From NCBI GenBank assembly GCA_000697355.1, contig JNEN01001220.1, forward strand, positions 1 through 64,000: 64,000 nucleotides of DNA, written 5' to 3'. Every line of letters starts with the position of its first letter. The stretch's first letter is position 1. The position numbers were made by a program, and so were the translations under genes. The notes under the pieces were generated by a model, which was given only the letters and a program-made list of their open reading frames with translations, was not told where the DNA came from and made no database searches. Below, one piece after another: positions 24,404 to 36,865 of the stretch. Source of the stretch: Syncephalastrum monosporum B8922. Lineage: Eukaryota > Mucoromycota > Mucoromycetes > Mucorales > Syncephalastraceae.

Positions 24404-26111
24404 ATGCGGTTCCTCGAGTCGCAGACGTGGAACGAGTATGTCGTCAAGTCCTGCTTGAGCTTCATTCTCGCCCTGTTTGCTGTCAGCCGTGTAGTCGATT
24501 TCCTGAACTGGCGCATTTTGAACTTTGTCTTTCAGTCTACGCCGTACAAAACAATAGGCACGATTCTTCCTCCTTCTTTTTGCCCACACGCCCAACTTCC
24601 TGCTGACACTCTTGTAATTGTAGAAGGAGCACTCTACGCATGGTCTGTCTATTCGATCTGGCAGCACTCCAAACACCAATTCACCCATAAATGGTTTCAG
24701 TTCCCTTTATGCAACTACATCTTGAGTACGTACAACATTGACAATGACATCAACGACAGCGAGCGAGTAATAACCTGTCGTCCCGTACTTACCAACTGCT
24801 ATGTCCCATCTTTAGCAAGTGGCTCGTTGTCCACCAGTTTGCAGAATTATGCTTATAAGGGTGTACTGCCCCTGTTTGCGCTATTCAAGCCGCTCTGCCA
24901 ATTCCTGCCAGCCGAGTGGCAGCCTGATTGGAAGAACGCGAAGCCCCCCGCACAGGCAGCACCTGCAGCCCCTGCACCTGCCCCTGCCACTACAACGACG
25001 AACGCCGCGCCACACGCACCTTTCCAGCCTAGCTTCGAGCAGCGTGACGCGGTTCCCAGCTGGTCGACCCACCAAACGATGCCTGTCTTGCGCGTCCTGG
25101 ACGAGCCAGAGACGCTCGTAGAGAAAAAAGACGTGCCCAAGCTCAAGTACGCGCCCTGCTTTGAGACCCGCCGGAAGCCTGTGCACCGCACCAACAAGGC
25201 TCTCTGGCAGCTATGGCCCAAGGCAGAAACGATCGACCGTTTCCGGGATGAGCAGGTATTTCAATATCCATCGAGCCGTGCATGTCTTGGTTACTCAAAA
25301 CTTTTCCATTTCATTAGCTCTATGACTTTGAGGAAAACTGGCATCGATTCGATGATCGCTCTTCCAAAGTGTACTATGACAAGCTGCGTGCGGTGCGTAT
25401 TTACCAAAGACGGCGCCAGGATGCAGTGTTCTTACTTGTTTTTTTTATCATTTCAATTCCAGTGGCTCAAAACGAAAATCATCTCGCCTATTGTGGCCAC
25501 CGTGGATGTCGTCAATCAACATTTGGCCTCCACCAACACCACCTTCGTTGACTGCCCACCTCCCACCATGGCACTGTTGATGCTCGAATACCAGCCTCAG
25601 GTAAGCCTCATCCCTCTTTTTTTTCCTTTTTCTTAATGATACACTGTTTTATATGTATCTCATGGATGGATGTAGGGTGAAGACAGCTTCCCTATCTCAC
25701 TGGTGTACGACTTCATCACGGTACCCAAGCACGAAAACAATGCTGCGCGCCAATATGTTCTGGATCGAATCAAGGGCATGCACCAACGCGGCATTTTCAC
25801 CTTTTACCACCCCAACATGCCTTCGGACAATGAGGTCATTTTCTATCGACGTCTTTCAATGCCTTGGCTATCGGACTGACATGTTCCTTCCTTTATAGAC
25901 GCTCATTCATCTTGTCTACACTTACCTCTCAAACCGCATGCCCCACGTCGTTCCTCCCCTTGTGCCGGTAAGTCTTGGAGTAGAACATCTCTGTACAATC
26001 CCCTTACTTTTGTGTTATTTGCCCCCTCAAAACTAGGCCCAAGGCGATACCATGAAGTTCCTGTTGCTCTATTTCTATATCACCGAAGAGCTTCGCGACG
26101 AAATATTCTAA
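24404..26111 (+). CDS. TMEM209-like membrane protein (cytochrome b561 N-terminal family)
   Basis: Six exons (24404-25255, 25318-25392, 25463-25600, 25676-25834, 25899-25967, 26037-26111) join in phase to 455 residues. Two hydrophobic segments near the N-terminus (CLSFILALFAVSRVVDFL and VEGALYAWSVYSIW) would anchor it in a membrane. A Pro/Ala-rich linker follows. The conserved C-terminal half matches TMEM209, with WLKTKIISPIVATVDVVNQHL, YVLDRIKGMHQRGIF and LPSDN-like ... THLVYTYLSNRMP spacing. Animal TMEM209 is a nuclear-envelope protein linked to nucleoporins. A 90-nt segment at 24726-24815 begins GTACGT and ends TTTAG and could be a further intron of phase-neutral length; removing it gives 425 residues. 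Human-type C-terminal extension is absent. Confidence 0.78.
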
Positions 26112-26402
26112 AGAAGAAAAAAAAAGGGAAACAGAAAAATTGTGTATATTGCTTTTACTTGCATGAAAATAAAAAATCTGAGTCGTTTCAAGCGCACATG
26201 TTTGACATACACATTTCTTATTCCTGGATCAAGATGCAGTATGGAGCGATGAACAAAATGACTTTTTTTTTTGCGTTTATTGAACTGACCAGAACGCAAG
26301 CGGTAAATAGCGATGATATATGCGTATGTGCGAGTATGTGTGTGTGGGGGGGGGGTTGCTTTGAGTATAATCGTATATATATTTTACATTCGCAGTGAGA
26401 TA

Positions 26403-29400
26403 CTAATCAATCCCCATCAAAACCCGATGGAACTCTGCATCAGGCTCCAAGTTCAGATCGCCAAACTCTAAGTTCAGGCGAGAACGCTTGTTGGTATGAT
26501 TTGAGCTGTTGTCTCCCGGCGTCCCTGGACTCATGTCGGCTGAAAGTGAGCGACCCTCCCGCCTTTGTCCCGCGCTAGCTGCAGAAGAAGTGATCACGGA
26601 AGTGGCAGTATTAGCAGTAGTCGTAGTCTTAGTCGTAGTCGTGGTAGAAGAGGCGGGGGGAGGGGGGGGGGCGTCGTCCTCGTCGTCGCTGATTAAGCTA
26701 ATCACGTTCGCGGGTTCTTCCATGGGTGCAGGCTTCCGCTTCTTGTCAGGTTCGTCGTCGTCATCAAAATCGTCGTCGTCGTCAGGCGTCTCGGATCGCG
26801 TTACGCGCCATTGATCACAGTCGGCCTTGAACTCAATCTCAACAGCTTCTTTCCCTGCGGCCTGGATGAGGCTTTCGAAGAATAAATCTCTCTTCAGTTC
26901 GTTGGGTGGGGTATATCTATGGCAGTGCGGGCACTTCCAGCTTGTGTTCTCCACGTTCACTGCCAAGTATGAAGATAACTCGAAGCACTACCATCTTTGA
27001 GTGAGCTTTCCTTGTCTCTTCTATTTACTTTTTTTTCTTTTCTTTTTGTTCCCTTACATCTGGATGTTTGCATTGAGTTCCTCGCACGGGATATGTGATA
27101 CGCTGCAGAGAGATCGGACACTTGAGGCTGATACGCACCGATTCCTGAGAGATCACCACATCGTCGTCTGTGGCCGGAGCTGTCTTGCCAAGCAGGGTGT
27201 TGACACACTGACGGCTTTCTTCGATAGTGATCGGCTCGCGCTGCTGTACACCCATCTTGATCGTATCTTCCGTCTCCCGCATAAATATGTCCACGACAAT
27301 GATATATTCCTAGCCTGTAGGTGAGCAACAAACACACATATCTCCCCTGATTCAACCGTTGGACTTACCGAAGCAGGCGTCCTTACCGCCACATTTCTGT
27401 TCACAGTAAACTCGATCATATTACTACCCTCCCGCAAGAGGCCTCGCATGTCGAGCGGCTTGTCCTTGCCGACGATCATCAGACCTTGTCCATCTTTGAC
27501 TTGGACTTTCCGACGCTAGACGAATCCTGTGTGAGATGACACGAGACACAACCCCAACAGCTTATTCTGAACTTACTCGTTCCATCTTGGGAACCTTGCC
27601 ATTCACGGAGAACTCGACGTCTTCCGGCCATTCGCACCGAACCGTCTTCTTTGGATGATACGCGTTCATCTGAATCGAAAGTGGGAACTCGTCGGTGGGA
27701 AGAGGCTGGCCAAACCAGATACGCTTGAACATGCTAGATGACAAGAAAAACTGCCGTGATACATAGGACGACTTGTTAGAGTCAATGGAAAACTCTTGAA
27801 GCTTGTTGACCCGTCGCAGAAACTTGAAATCACTGCTTGGCGAAGGGACATGGAGCATATGAGGTGGAGGTGCCGGCCGCGCGGGTAGAACGAGGTGCCG
27901 GTTGACCTCGCTTGTTAAAGGAGACGCAGCCGGGACCGGGGCCTGGGGAGCGGTGACGGAGGTATTCACAGACGGGGGCACAGGCGGTCGTCCTTGCGCT
28001 GGCGCTTGTGGCGGCTGTTGTCGCTGAATAGTTTGTTGATACGGCTGAGGCTGAGCTGGTGATCGCTGATGAGCCGTTTGTGGCTGCATCTGAGAAGGTT
28101 GTGGTGAGGAGACGACGGTTTGCGCTGGAGACGGCGACACCACCGTTGCGGAAGAGGGATATGAGTATGTAGATCGGAAAGTGGACTGGCCTGAAGAGGG
28201 CACAGGGGTGGATAGCTGGCCGGTGGCCTGAAGAATAACGTTTTGCACGATGCGTTGCGCTTCTGTAGCCGAATGGGATGATTGCGCTTGGGGTGCGGTC
28301 TGGAAATGTGGAAGAGAGGGCCGACCGAATGGCATGGTTTGCGGGGTATGAGGAAGTTGCTGCAATTGTTGCAACTGTTGTTGCAGCTGTTGTTGTAGTT
28401 GTTGCTGACGTCGCTGTTGCTGCTGCTGCTGTTGCTGCTGTTGCTGCTGTTGCTGCTGTTGCTGCTGTTGTTGATGTTGTTGATGTTGTTGATGTTGCTG
28501 ATGTTGCTGATGTTGCTGATGTTGTTGATGTTGTTGATGCTGTTGATGTTGTTGCACGGATGCAAACGTCATGGACATACCAGCGCTTGATCTGTAAGTT
28601 TGAGGCGAGTAGGAAGGGACGGTGACGGACGGGGTTTGGCTGCAAACAGCGGGTGGAACGGATGCAGTAGGCGAGTGAAGGGCAACGTGAGACGGGCTAC
28701 CAATGCCCGACGACGCCGACAAAGGTGGTGTGGGGTTCATTTGAACAGGCGAGCCGAGCTGGTACTGCTGTTGATGCTGAGGTTGATGCTGCTGCTGTTG
28801 TTGTCGCTGCGAATGAACAGGAAAAATGGGCGACTGGACGGATTGGGGACCAAACACCCGAATGTGGAGCTGGTCACGTAACTCCTGAATTTGGGCTGTC
28901 AAAAGGAAACAAAGCGCTGCGTTAGCATAACAGGACATGACAGCGTCTACGTTTCTTCTCGTTTACCTTGAGCAGCTGAATCGGGAAGATAACCTTTCAA
29001 GGAACACATGGTGTCAAGGATCGTGATGGCCGAGTAAGGACCATAGTCACATCCATTCTTGGCCAGAACCTATCCAATGCAAGAAAGAAGCCAAAAAGTG
29101 TCAACACACGCACAACCATACAGTCCAGGATACAAAAGAGATGTTACTGTACCTTGGCGCAGCGTAATAGCATATCTTGGTTCGCAGCATTGTACGCACG
29201 GGCATCCTTGACCCACTCACCGAACTCGTCGCAAGCGAAACCAAACGAACTGAATTTATTCAAGTCTGCTTCCAACTGTAGCAGACGAATGTTGTTCTTT
29301 TTGTAAATCTCGTCACTTGAGACCGTGGCCTGCGATCGCTGAGGCTGGGCACCGGCAGGTTGCCGAACAGGTGATGTTATAGGGCTTGAGGTAAGCTGAG

Positions 29401-29798
29401 CGTTTTGATAGGAACTTGCCGGCTGCTGCGGTGGTGATTGTCCGCCATGTTGCATCGGATGGGTCGTACTCAGAAGAGGAATGTTCTGAAGATTGAAGCC
29501 TGTTCGAATGGTTGGCTGAATTAGAGTGTGTCTCTTTTTAGATATAGCCTTCAGTCCAGCTTACCTTGAGCATGGAGCTGTGGATAAAAAGTGCTGGTCA
29601 AGAAGGAGGAATACTGCGGTTGCGGTCGTTGCTGCTGTGGACGGATCACGGCTGGTCGAAGCATTATGAGCTTAAACAAAGAATTCAACAGCACACGCGT
29701 TTTAGCTTACATGGGCTCTGAGGACTCTGAGGGCTCTGAGGGCTCTGAGGCCCCTGAGGTCGATAAGCCGAGGGAGAATGGACTTGATTAGGAGTCAT
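26403..29798 (-). CDS. PIAS/Siz-type SUMO E3 ligase with PINIT and SP-RING domains
   Basis: Eight exons (29711-29798, 29565-29651, 29153-29499, 28967-29069, 27577-28895, 27387-27515, 27058-27309, 26403-26987) join in phase to 969 residues. The SP-RING at about 755-797 has Cys755, Cys771, His773, Cys776, Cys794 and Cys797, with NTSWKCPHC in the second half. It would bind Ubc9-SUMO. A PINIT-like domain precedes it (FQ-rich start, then FPLSIQMNAYHPKK and the NMIEFTVNRN block). The C-terminal VISLISDDED is a SUM O-interacting motif followed by a Gly/Thr/Ser-rich tail. The N-terminal third is Gln/Pro-rich, with a long QQH-repeat and polyglutamine tract (about 28380-28560). The start Met is chosen because upstream ATG 29913 cannot be joined in phase. 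Confidence 0.88.
28380..28560 (-). repeat. CAA/CAG-CAT triplet array encoding QQH and polyglutamine
   Basis: Tandem triplets inside the PIAS gene encode about 14 QQH-type units followed by more than 20 Gln. Mixed CAA and CAG codons suggest it is not a pure expanding microsatellite. Confidence 0.85.
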
Positions 29799-30058
29799 CC
29801 AGCAACTGCATCCACGAGGCGAAAGCCAACAAAGAAATAAGAATAAAAAGTGTGAGAAGAGAAAAAGACAGCGACATACAATTTTTAAAGTTCGCAGATG
29901 GAGTGTCAAACATGGTGGCAACTCGCAATTGATCCTCGTCCACTCTGTATCTCACCTTCCCTCCAATGCTTTTGTCTTTATCCTTTTTTATTTTCTTTGT
30001 AAAATAACACGCTTCCTTGACCTTGACCTGACCTTGACCTGACCTGACCTGGCCTGGC

Positions 30059-30473
30059 CTAGTCCTTCTCGACAATACGCTGCAGGTGGTCGTCAATCTC
30101 CTCAACAGACAAGGTGCGGAATTCGGGCTGGTCCTTGGTCACCAAACCGACCTCGACCTCGGAAGCCTTGAAGTCAACGGCAAGGACGGTCGATAAGGTC
30201 GTGATGGCGAGTTCAATGGTATCGTCCATGTCCAATGCAGGGTTCTTCTTGAACTTCTTTTCCAGGTGGTTCAGCGCCTCCTGCTGCTTGGCGCCTGCCG
30301 CAGTTGCTTTGTATCCGACATAGTAGCCTGCAGGATCACACTTGAAGAGCTGCGGACCCCATTCGTCGTCATACCCGATCAGAATCATGGCTGAGGATGT
30401 TGCAGATAATAGAGAATGGAAAATAGGATAGATAGATATTCAGTATCGGAATGAAGCTTACACACACACACCG

Positions 30474-30504
<31 letters not shown>

Positions 30505-31129
30505 CTCTCGTGCGGGGGACTTACAGACACCCAAAGGACGCATCGCGGCTTGCTGTGTATAAACTTGGTTGATGTTGGCCACACGTTTTGCGAGCATGTC
30601 TGCTGGTATCTCGTAGCCGTATTTGTGTCGGAACTCGGCTGCTTCTTGACGCGCACGCGTCACTTGTGAGCGAGCATCGGCTATCATCCAAGTATCGATA
30701 TCAGCATCCTGTGCTCGCACACGCCTGCATTTGTATCTTCATAGGCTCTTTTATAATTACCAATCATGCCCGTCATGACGCAGCCAATGTTGGGTGTCAA
30801 TTGGAAGACGTGCGTAATCGTCGAGGGGTCGAGCAGCTTATCCTACAGAGAGTCGTCAGGACAGCCTAACCAAAGAACACGCAAGGACAAAGAGACTGGC
30901 TTACAGGAACTTTCTTCTGGGTCACAATGACGCAGCCATCGCGCCCCCGTACGCCGACGGACGTGACGCCGCTGTTGGAGATTGCTTTGAAGGCATATTC
31001 TACGGCCAGAAGCGGATGAGTACAAAGAGAGTAGACGCATGGTCGTGACTTACCGACTTGGTAGAGTCTGCCCTCAGGTGAGAAGATGGTGATGTGACGA
31101 TCGTAACCAGCACTCGATCCGCGACTCAT
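30059..31129 (-). CDS. SCL1: 20S proteasome subunit alpha-1 (PSMA6/Scl1)
   Basis: Five exons (31054-31129, 30905-30999, 30761-30842, 30525-30680, 30059-30390) join in phase to 246 residues. [20 protein letters not shown] is the alpha-subunit signature, with the N-terminal helix that gates the 20S core. [39 protein letters not shown] and [12 protein letters not shown] are alpha-1 hallmarks. The subunit is structural and lacks the beta-type catalytic Thr. It forms part of the outer ring of the proteasome in cytoplasm and nucleus. Length is close to the yeast protein (252). Two simple repeats flank the coding blocks: CT repeat in intron 4 and a CCTGA-type repeat just beyond the stop. Confidence 0.95.
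30473..30499 (+). repeat. CT dinucleotide microsatellite in proteasome intron
   Basis: Thirteen or so CT units in the intron 30391-30524 of the alpha-1 gene. On the transcribed strand they read GA. Confidence 0.85.
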
Positions 31130-31394
31130 TGTAAAGTGTCTCTCGAGTAAGCGAAATAAACGAAGAAGGTGGAGGCGACTTTTTTAGTCTTTGCCTCGTA
31201 CGAGTTCGCGTTCCCTTTCTTGTCCCCGCCACGCAAGCGACAAAGTGACGTTGCCCTGATTCCCACATCATTTCCCTCTCCTCCATTTTGAAATCCCGTT
31301 CCTTTGAACAATGAAATCTAACTTGTCAAAATATTCATCATCGCTTCCTATGTATGCTCATATTGAGCAAGCATGTAATAGTAGAGAATAAGCA

Positions 31395-33212
31395 CTATAG
31401 ACATGTCAGCAACTGCTCGACATGGTCATGACGCGGCACGATCCGCACTTTATAAGGACGAGGCGAAAAGGTCGGAGACCGGATATCCTTGGGGTTATCC
31501 ACATCCAGCGAGGCATCGCTTTCGAAGCGGAAGCAGCTCAGCAGACCTGCCGCGGCCATGTAGATACTTCTTTCCGCGAGATGGATCCCTACACACACAC
31601 GTCGGCCTGTTGAGAAGGCCAGGTGCGGTCGGTCTTCTACGGTCTGCGAGAACCGCTTGGTATCGGCCCCTTTGACGTAAGCCATATGGCGTTCAGGTAT
31701 GAAAGCTTGCGGGTCGGGGTAGTGCTCCGGGTCTTGGTGAATCGCGTGGAGGTTGATGATCACCGTTGTATCGGCCGGGATAAGCCAGTTCTGATATACA
31801 TCGTCTTGGCTGGTTGCATGAGGGACCGAGAGTGGGGCTGGCGGACGAAGACGGAGCGTCTCATGGATCACACACTGCAGATACGGCAAAGCGGATTCTA
31901 TGCGTGTGCATGAGTACTCAACGATAGCAAGACCTTAATGGCTCACCATCTCCGTGGTCTGGCAATCGATCAAGTCCGATGTGGTCCCGAATCTCTTGAA
32001 ACACACGGTCTTGCACTTCCGGGTGGTTCGTCAAGAGTGCTATCAGCCACTCGAGCGTCGAAGCCGTTGTTTCCGAGCCTTTAAGTAAATGTCAACAATA
32101 AAATCACGTGCGCCTTTCGTTGCTCTGTATGGTATACCTGCGCCCACGAACAAGGAACCAAAACTTATGACTTGCAGATCGGTCAGTTCACCCTTCGCAA
32201 GCACCTTTTTGAAGAAGCAATCCTGGGTATCGGCTGGCGAGCCCATGATTTTTTTGTATTCCTCCAAGAGACCGCCGTAAAAGGAGACCATCTTGGCCCG
32301 TGCATCGATAAAATTGGCCCGCTTGCTCGGCAGAATATACTTGAGGATCGGAAAGAACTCGCGAATCTGCTCACCCGGGCCCAGCAGGGCAGCAATACGC
32401 TCTGTAAGCTGAAACGCTTCGTGCAATCTTGTGTCACCCGCCTCAAAGGAGCACAAACCACCGAAGGCAATGGTCAAGATGGTCGTCATGGTATAGTGTT
32501 CTATGGCGTGGGTCAAGCTGACCGGTTTTTCAGCTGCGTTCTGCCATACATTGCGGAGCAAGGTCGTGCGTCTTTCTTCAATGATGGGCTGATAGTCGTC
32601 TATCTTTTTCTTGACCAGGCCGGTGTGGGCTATATGATGAAAAGGTGAGACAAACTCATCTAGGTAAACAGAACGTTTCTGACATCTACTACTAACCTAC
32701 GCGCCGCAAGGATCGCCATTCTTTGCCGTAGGGATAAAACGCAAAACCACCGCCCCTGTCCACTGGTACCATCGAGACTCAGTACCTTTCTAATGACAAT
32801 GATAGGTCATCTACTGAACAAAAAAAAAAGACTTACCGCCGTCCATCAAGTCATTGACGAGAGTATCTGGTAAACTTCTGGACGAATAAACCGTGGAGCG
32901 TTCTACTATGAGATGCCGAACGGCCTCCATCGAATTGAGAACAACCCAACGCTTTCCGCCGAGCTGCACTGTAAAAACAGAACCCACGGTCTCACTCCAC
33001 TGACGGAAAAGTTCTTGGACGGTAATTGGACGAGCAAGTTCAACGAGATGGCCGACGATAGGCAGGCGACCGGGCGCATAGGGAGGGTATAACTGGGTTC
33101 CCTCTTTCGCCTTGCTCTTGTTGGCAGCGAAAGACCACAGAAGACCGGAAGCACAGAGAACAAGGCCGGCAATATAGGCGTCGCCTAAGTGTATGAAAAG
33201 TGAAGAAAGCAT
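31395..33212 (-). CDS. Cytochrome P450 monooxygenase (ER-anchored)
   Basis: Predicted exons 32837-33212, 32701-32762, 32138-32654, 31947-32078 and 31395-31897 give 529 residues in a continuous phase. An N-terminal hydrophobic anchor (YIAGLVLCASGLLWSFA) is followed by a Pro-rich hinge (YPPYAPGRLPIVGH). YPYGKEWRSLRR is the C-helix, AGSETTAS the I-helix oxygen-activation motif, ETLRLRPP the K-helix ExxR, and FSTGRRVCVG the haem-binding loop with the axial Cys. The enzyme would use O2 and a P450 reductase to hydroxylate a lipophilic substrate that cannot be deduced. It resembles the CYP509-like families of Mucorales. The acceptor of exon 3 (GATGAG before TTTGTC) lacks a pyrimidine tract, so that junction is the weakest. 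It is divergent from the SpoU gene. Confidence 0.88.
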
Positions 33213-33497
33213 ACTGTAGTGACACGCGCTCGCGTTCCCAGGAATGCGTATAAAAGCTTCGCCGTCCCTTTGTTCGCCCAAAAAGGCAGTTCGTAGTCCC
33301 CTCCCTCTTTCTGGTGAAGGGGGAGATGCCGCTCAGCAGCAGCAGCTGTGTGCATGGATGCGCACAGTAAATCAGAATGATCTAACCTAGAAAATCCATA
33401 CAGTGTTGACGCAGTTGAAAGACAGATGTTTGACGGCCCACAAAAAAAAAAAAATTGACGGCCCACGCTGTTTACATATTTCCCTTTGTTCTCTATC

Positions 33498-34433
33498 ATG
33501 TCAACCACGCCATTCAGATATGAGTTCCCAAAACTCTTCAAGCGCTTCACGAATCAAAAGCAGAATGTCGTGAGCCATCTGATAAAGCTGCGCGAAAGCC
33601 GAGAATACCGCGAGATGAAGGGCGCAGTTTTGGTTCCCGGACTCAAGATGCTCACCGAGCTGCGCAACGATGGCTTTCACTTCCGATCGCTGACGGTGAC
33701 AGCCGAGAAGGAGCCGCACGACTTCACGGCCATCAAGTTCCCTGCCAATCAAGTGATCGAGAACCCGGATGCTTTTCCTGCCGGCAATTACTACCTCATT
33801 GACGTCGATCTTACTCGCCGTATCCTGGGCACCGCATCCCGTCCGGGTCGCCACGAGATCTTTGCCGAGGTCAAACTGCCCAAGAACGAGCTTCCCCCCA
33901 AGGAGGAGATTGATCGCATGCTCGTGTTCGATCACGTCAATGACCCAGGCAATCTGGGCACGCTGGTCCGTACTGCGCGCGGTTTGGACTGGAAGACGGG
34001 TCTGACCACGACAGGCACGTGCGACATGTACAATGACAAGACACTGCGTGCGTCGCGGTGCGGCACGCTTCGATGGCCCCACAGACGCGTGCCTGTCCCG
34101 CGCCTCGTCGAATTTTTGAAGACTTATGATATGACGCCGGTGGTTGCGGACATGCTTCCTGAGAATGTTGAAGATGCGTGGTCTCCCGAGGGCATCCAAG
34201 GCCCAGCCGCTCCTGGCACAGGCCTTTGGTTCTGGAACTGGAAGGGCCGTACGCCCGAGTTACCCAAGCGGCCTGCTCTGATCCTCAGCTCAGAGCACCA
34301 CGGTGTGCAGGGTCTGGACGACGAGCTGCGCGTGTCGATACCCATGAACGAGACAGAGTCTTTCAACGTCGCAAGCGCCGGTAGCATTCTCTTGTGGGAG
34401 ATGAATCGCTTGCTCGCAAAGTTCAAGAACTAG
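33498..34433 (+). CDS. SpoU/TrmH-type RNA 2'-O-methyltransferase
   Basis: A single exon of 311 residues. The C-terminal two thirds show the SPOUT motifs: motif 1 NDPGNLGTLVRTA (Arg is the catalytic base activator), motif 2 PALILSSEHHGV, and motif 3 VSIPMNETESFNVASAGSIL. These form the deep trefoil knot that binds S-adenosylmethionine. The N-terminal region (about 1-110) fits the substrate-binding domain of this family. Mitochondrial rRNA Gm methyltransferases of the MRM3 type are the nearest functional match, but no strong mitochondrial presequence is visible. Cytoplasmic tRNA or rRNA targets remain possible. It lies 285 bp from the P450 start, facing away. Confidence 0.85.
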   Translation: MSTTPFRYEFPKLFKRFTNQKQNVVSHLIKLRESREYREMKGAVLVPGLKMLTELRNDGFHFRSLTVTAEKEPHDFTAIKFPANQVIENPDAFPAGNYYLIDVDLTRRILGTASRPGRHEIFAEVKLPKNELPPKEEIDRMLVFDHVNDPGNLGTLVRTARGLDWKTGLTTTGTCDMYNDKTLRASRCGTLRWPHRRVPVPRLVEFLKTYDMTPVVADMLPENVEDAWSPEGIQGPAAPGTGLWFWNWKGRTPELPKRPALILSSEHHGVQGLDDELRVSIPMNETESFNVASAGSILLWEMNRLLAKFKN

Positions 34434-35834
34434 AGAAGCGTATTGTACAAAGTTGTTTTGTTTTACTGTCATCCCCCACCCCGCTCTGTATATATCAGCC
34501 ATAGACCCTACTTCATTTCTTGTCTATCCTTATTTCAGCATCGCTTCTCATTAGAACAAACTAAAAGTCACAACAATAAAAATACATTCTATGAAGGGAT
34601 AGGAACCTTCATTTCTTTCACTGTTTCGCTCGGCTTCTCGGTCGTTCTTCGGCTGATCGATCCCTCAGCCTATATCATTTTATTGGTTGATATTAATCGA
34701 AACCAAATTTCTGAACGAAAAATCCCAATGCCTAGCTGACCCGCTTTGTGCGTTTATGAGCTATACTCGTCGTATCTTTTCTTTTTTAATTAATGTGTTA
34801 ACCGTTTCTATGGGGGGGGGTTATAATACTCAAAATTTACAGCAGTTTAGAGAGAAGTTCTACTTGAGCCGCAATAACAAAAGGAAAGTAGAAGACAAGA
34901 TATGACATATCCGTCCTCGCCCTTACTTTGAGAATGACGTATATTTATATACATCCAATGTTATAATACGTACCGCGTATGTGCACAGAAAATCGGTGAA
35001 CGGTTTGTTTTAAAGTGGAGCTTGCTTCTATTTCCCTGTCATTTGTGCTAGGCAAGATATTTTTTTTAATTCATAGCCCCATGGGTGGGCTATGATAACA
35101 GCTCAACCATGAGCGATAAAATAGAGAAAAAATAAGTACACCTCACACGGCTTTATCATTCTCTCATCTTATTTTCTATAAAATAAATAAAAAAGCTTTC
35201 TTTTATTCATTCAAGCGATGTTGAGAACTTTAAAAAGCGTCAACTATGTGTACGACCCTGAAGATCGTCGTCTTGGGAAAACAGGAACATTGGGCCATTG
35301 GAAGTTGGACCCAAAAATAGAAAAACTGGCTTTGAAATTGCTAATTTTACTCTCTTTAATTTTTTTTTTCCTCTGTCCTTTCTTACGCCCTTTCCCTTCT
35401 TCCACATCGACCAGGTAAAGAAAAAACGTCACCCTAAAGGCAAAAACGGTCTTGATGGATGGGGAAATCTGTAGTGCTCAACTTGACTATCAGTAAGGTG
35501 AAGCGATGCGAGAATCTCTCTACTGCATCGTTTTTCCACCCTGCACCAAAGTGGGACAGGCACTTTATTTAAGTTGAATGGGTCGCGCAGCGCGTATGTC
35601 GTGTGCGGTGGGTGCGAGAGAGAATGTGCGGTAGTGCCAGGGGAAGGAATCGAGAGTGGTCGACAGAAAATGGATCTATCGATGATCTCTCGTTTCCGGA
35701 CTTGCATGCAGATAGATCTCACCCCATCCATCCAAAGTAGAAAAATCAACAGAAAAAAGACACCTTTCTTCCGTGTGGATTATTTCTGACAGTATTATTT
35801 TTGTTTCGCATTTTGCAGGCACCATTCGCGAACC
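34434..35834. other. 1.4-kb region upstream of the MADS gene, with a possible small open frame
   Basis: AT-rich. From 35218 a 66-codon frame begins MLRTLKSVNYVYDPEDRRLG and ends at a stop after 35415. Part of it overlaps a good intron 3' end (GCTAAT, long pyrimidine tract, CAG at 35413-35415). It could be the first exon of a small gene, a leader of the MADS mRNA, or chance. No homology was recognised. No other gene is seen. Confidence 0.35.
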
Positions 35835-36833
35835 ATGGGACGCAAGAAAATTCAAATCCAGCCCATCAAAGACGACCGTAACCGACAGGTATGCCAGCAT
35901 TGATCGAAATGAAAACAAATCAAAGCGAAAAAAGGGGCAATTGCACGTATTAAACACTTGTCTTCTTTTCGTGTGTGGTAGGTTACTTTCCTAAAACGCA
36001 AATATGGCTTAATGAAGAAAGCCTACGAGCTGAGCGTGCTTTGTAACTGCGACATTGGCCTCATTATTTTCAATAATTCCAACAATAAGCTCGTGCAATA
36101 TGCGAGCAAGGACATTGACAAGGTCCTGCTGCGATACACCGAGGTATATCCCGTTCTCAGTCATGCTTCAGCCCAGATCTTAACTTTCCATTACTTCACG
36201 CAGTATCACGAACCTTATGAAAGCAAAAACAATCAAGACGTAAGAGAACAAGAGAAGAACAAATGATATGGGAACTCACAAAATATCTGGACGCAGTTCG
36301 CCGAGATGGCCAGCAACAAAGACACTGAGGAAGATGAGATGGGTGCGGGAAGTATCGGTGCTTCGGATGACCAAGAAACCGAGCTTGTCGATCACCCGCA
36401 GCAGCAGCAAACGCAATACCACAATCATCCTCTAGTGATGCACGGTCAGCAGCAGCAGCAACAACAGCAACAGCAACAACAGCAACAGCAACCACTACCA
36501 CCGCAGCAAATGATGGTGCGGCACCCAACCCCAGTTGTGAACAGCTTTCAACCCAAACCAGAACCTGTGGTCCAGTCCCAAGACCTTCCCTATCCGACGC
36601 ACGTTCCAAGCTATGGCGGTGTTGTTCCAGTAAGTCGAATATAGCCTGTCATTGAGTTAGCTTGCATGCTCACGTGCGTGCTGCATACCCTACCTTAGTC
36701 AACCACAGCTGCCTATAACAGACAGCCCGTCTACTCGCCCATGCCACCCCAAGCACCGTATCATCCACAATCATCTTTACAGCCACAGCATCCGTTATCA
36801 CAACCAAATACAACAGGCTATACACATCCACAA

Positions 36834-36865
<32 letters not shown>

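Noticed and set aside
28399..28590. Leucine-rich open frame (poly-Leu/Met) on the plus strand
   Set aside because: It is the antisense of the QQH/polyglutamine array of the PIAS gene.
29880..29913. ATG at 29913 as the start of the PIAS gene
   Set aside because: Its donor GTATGT leaves one base, and no downstream acceptor restores the reading frame. ATG 29798 gives a consistent phase through all eight exons.
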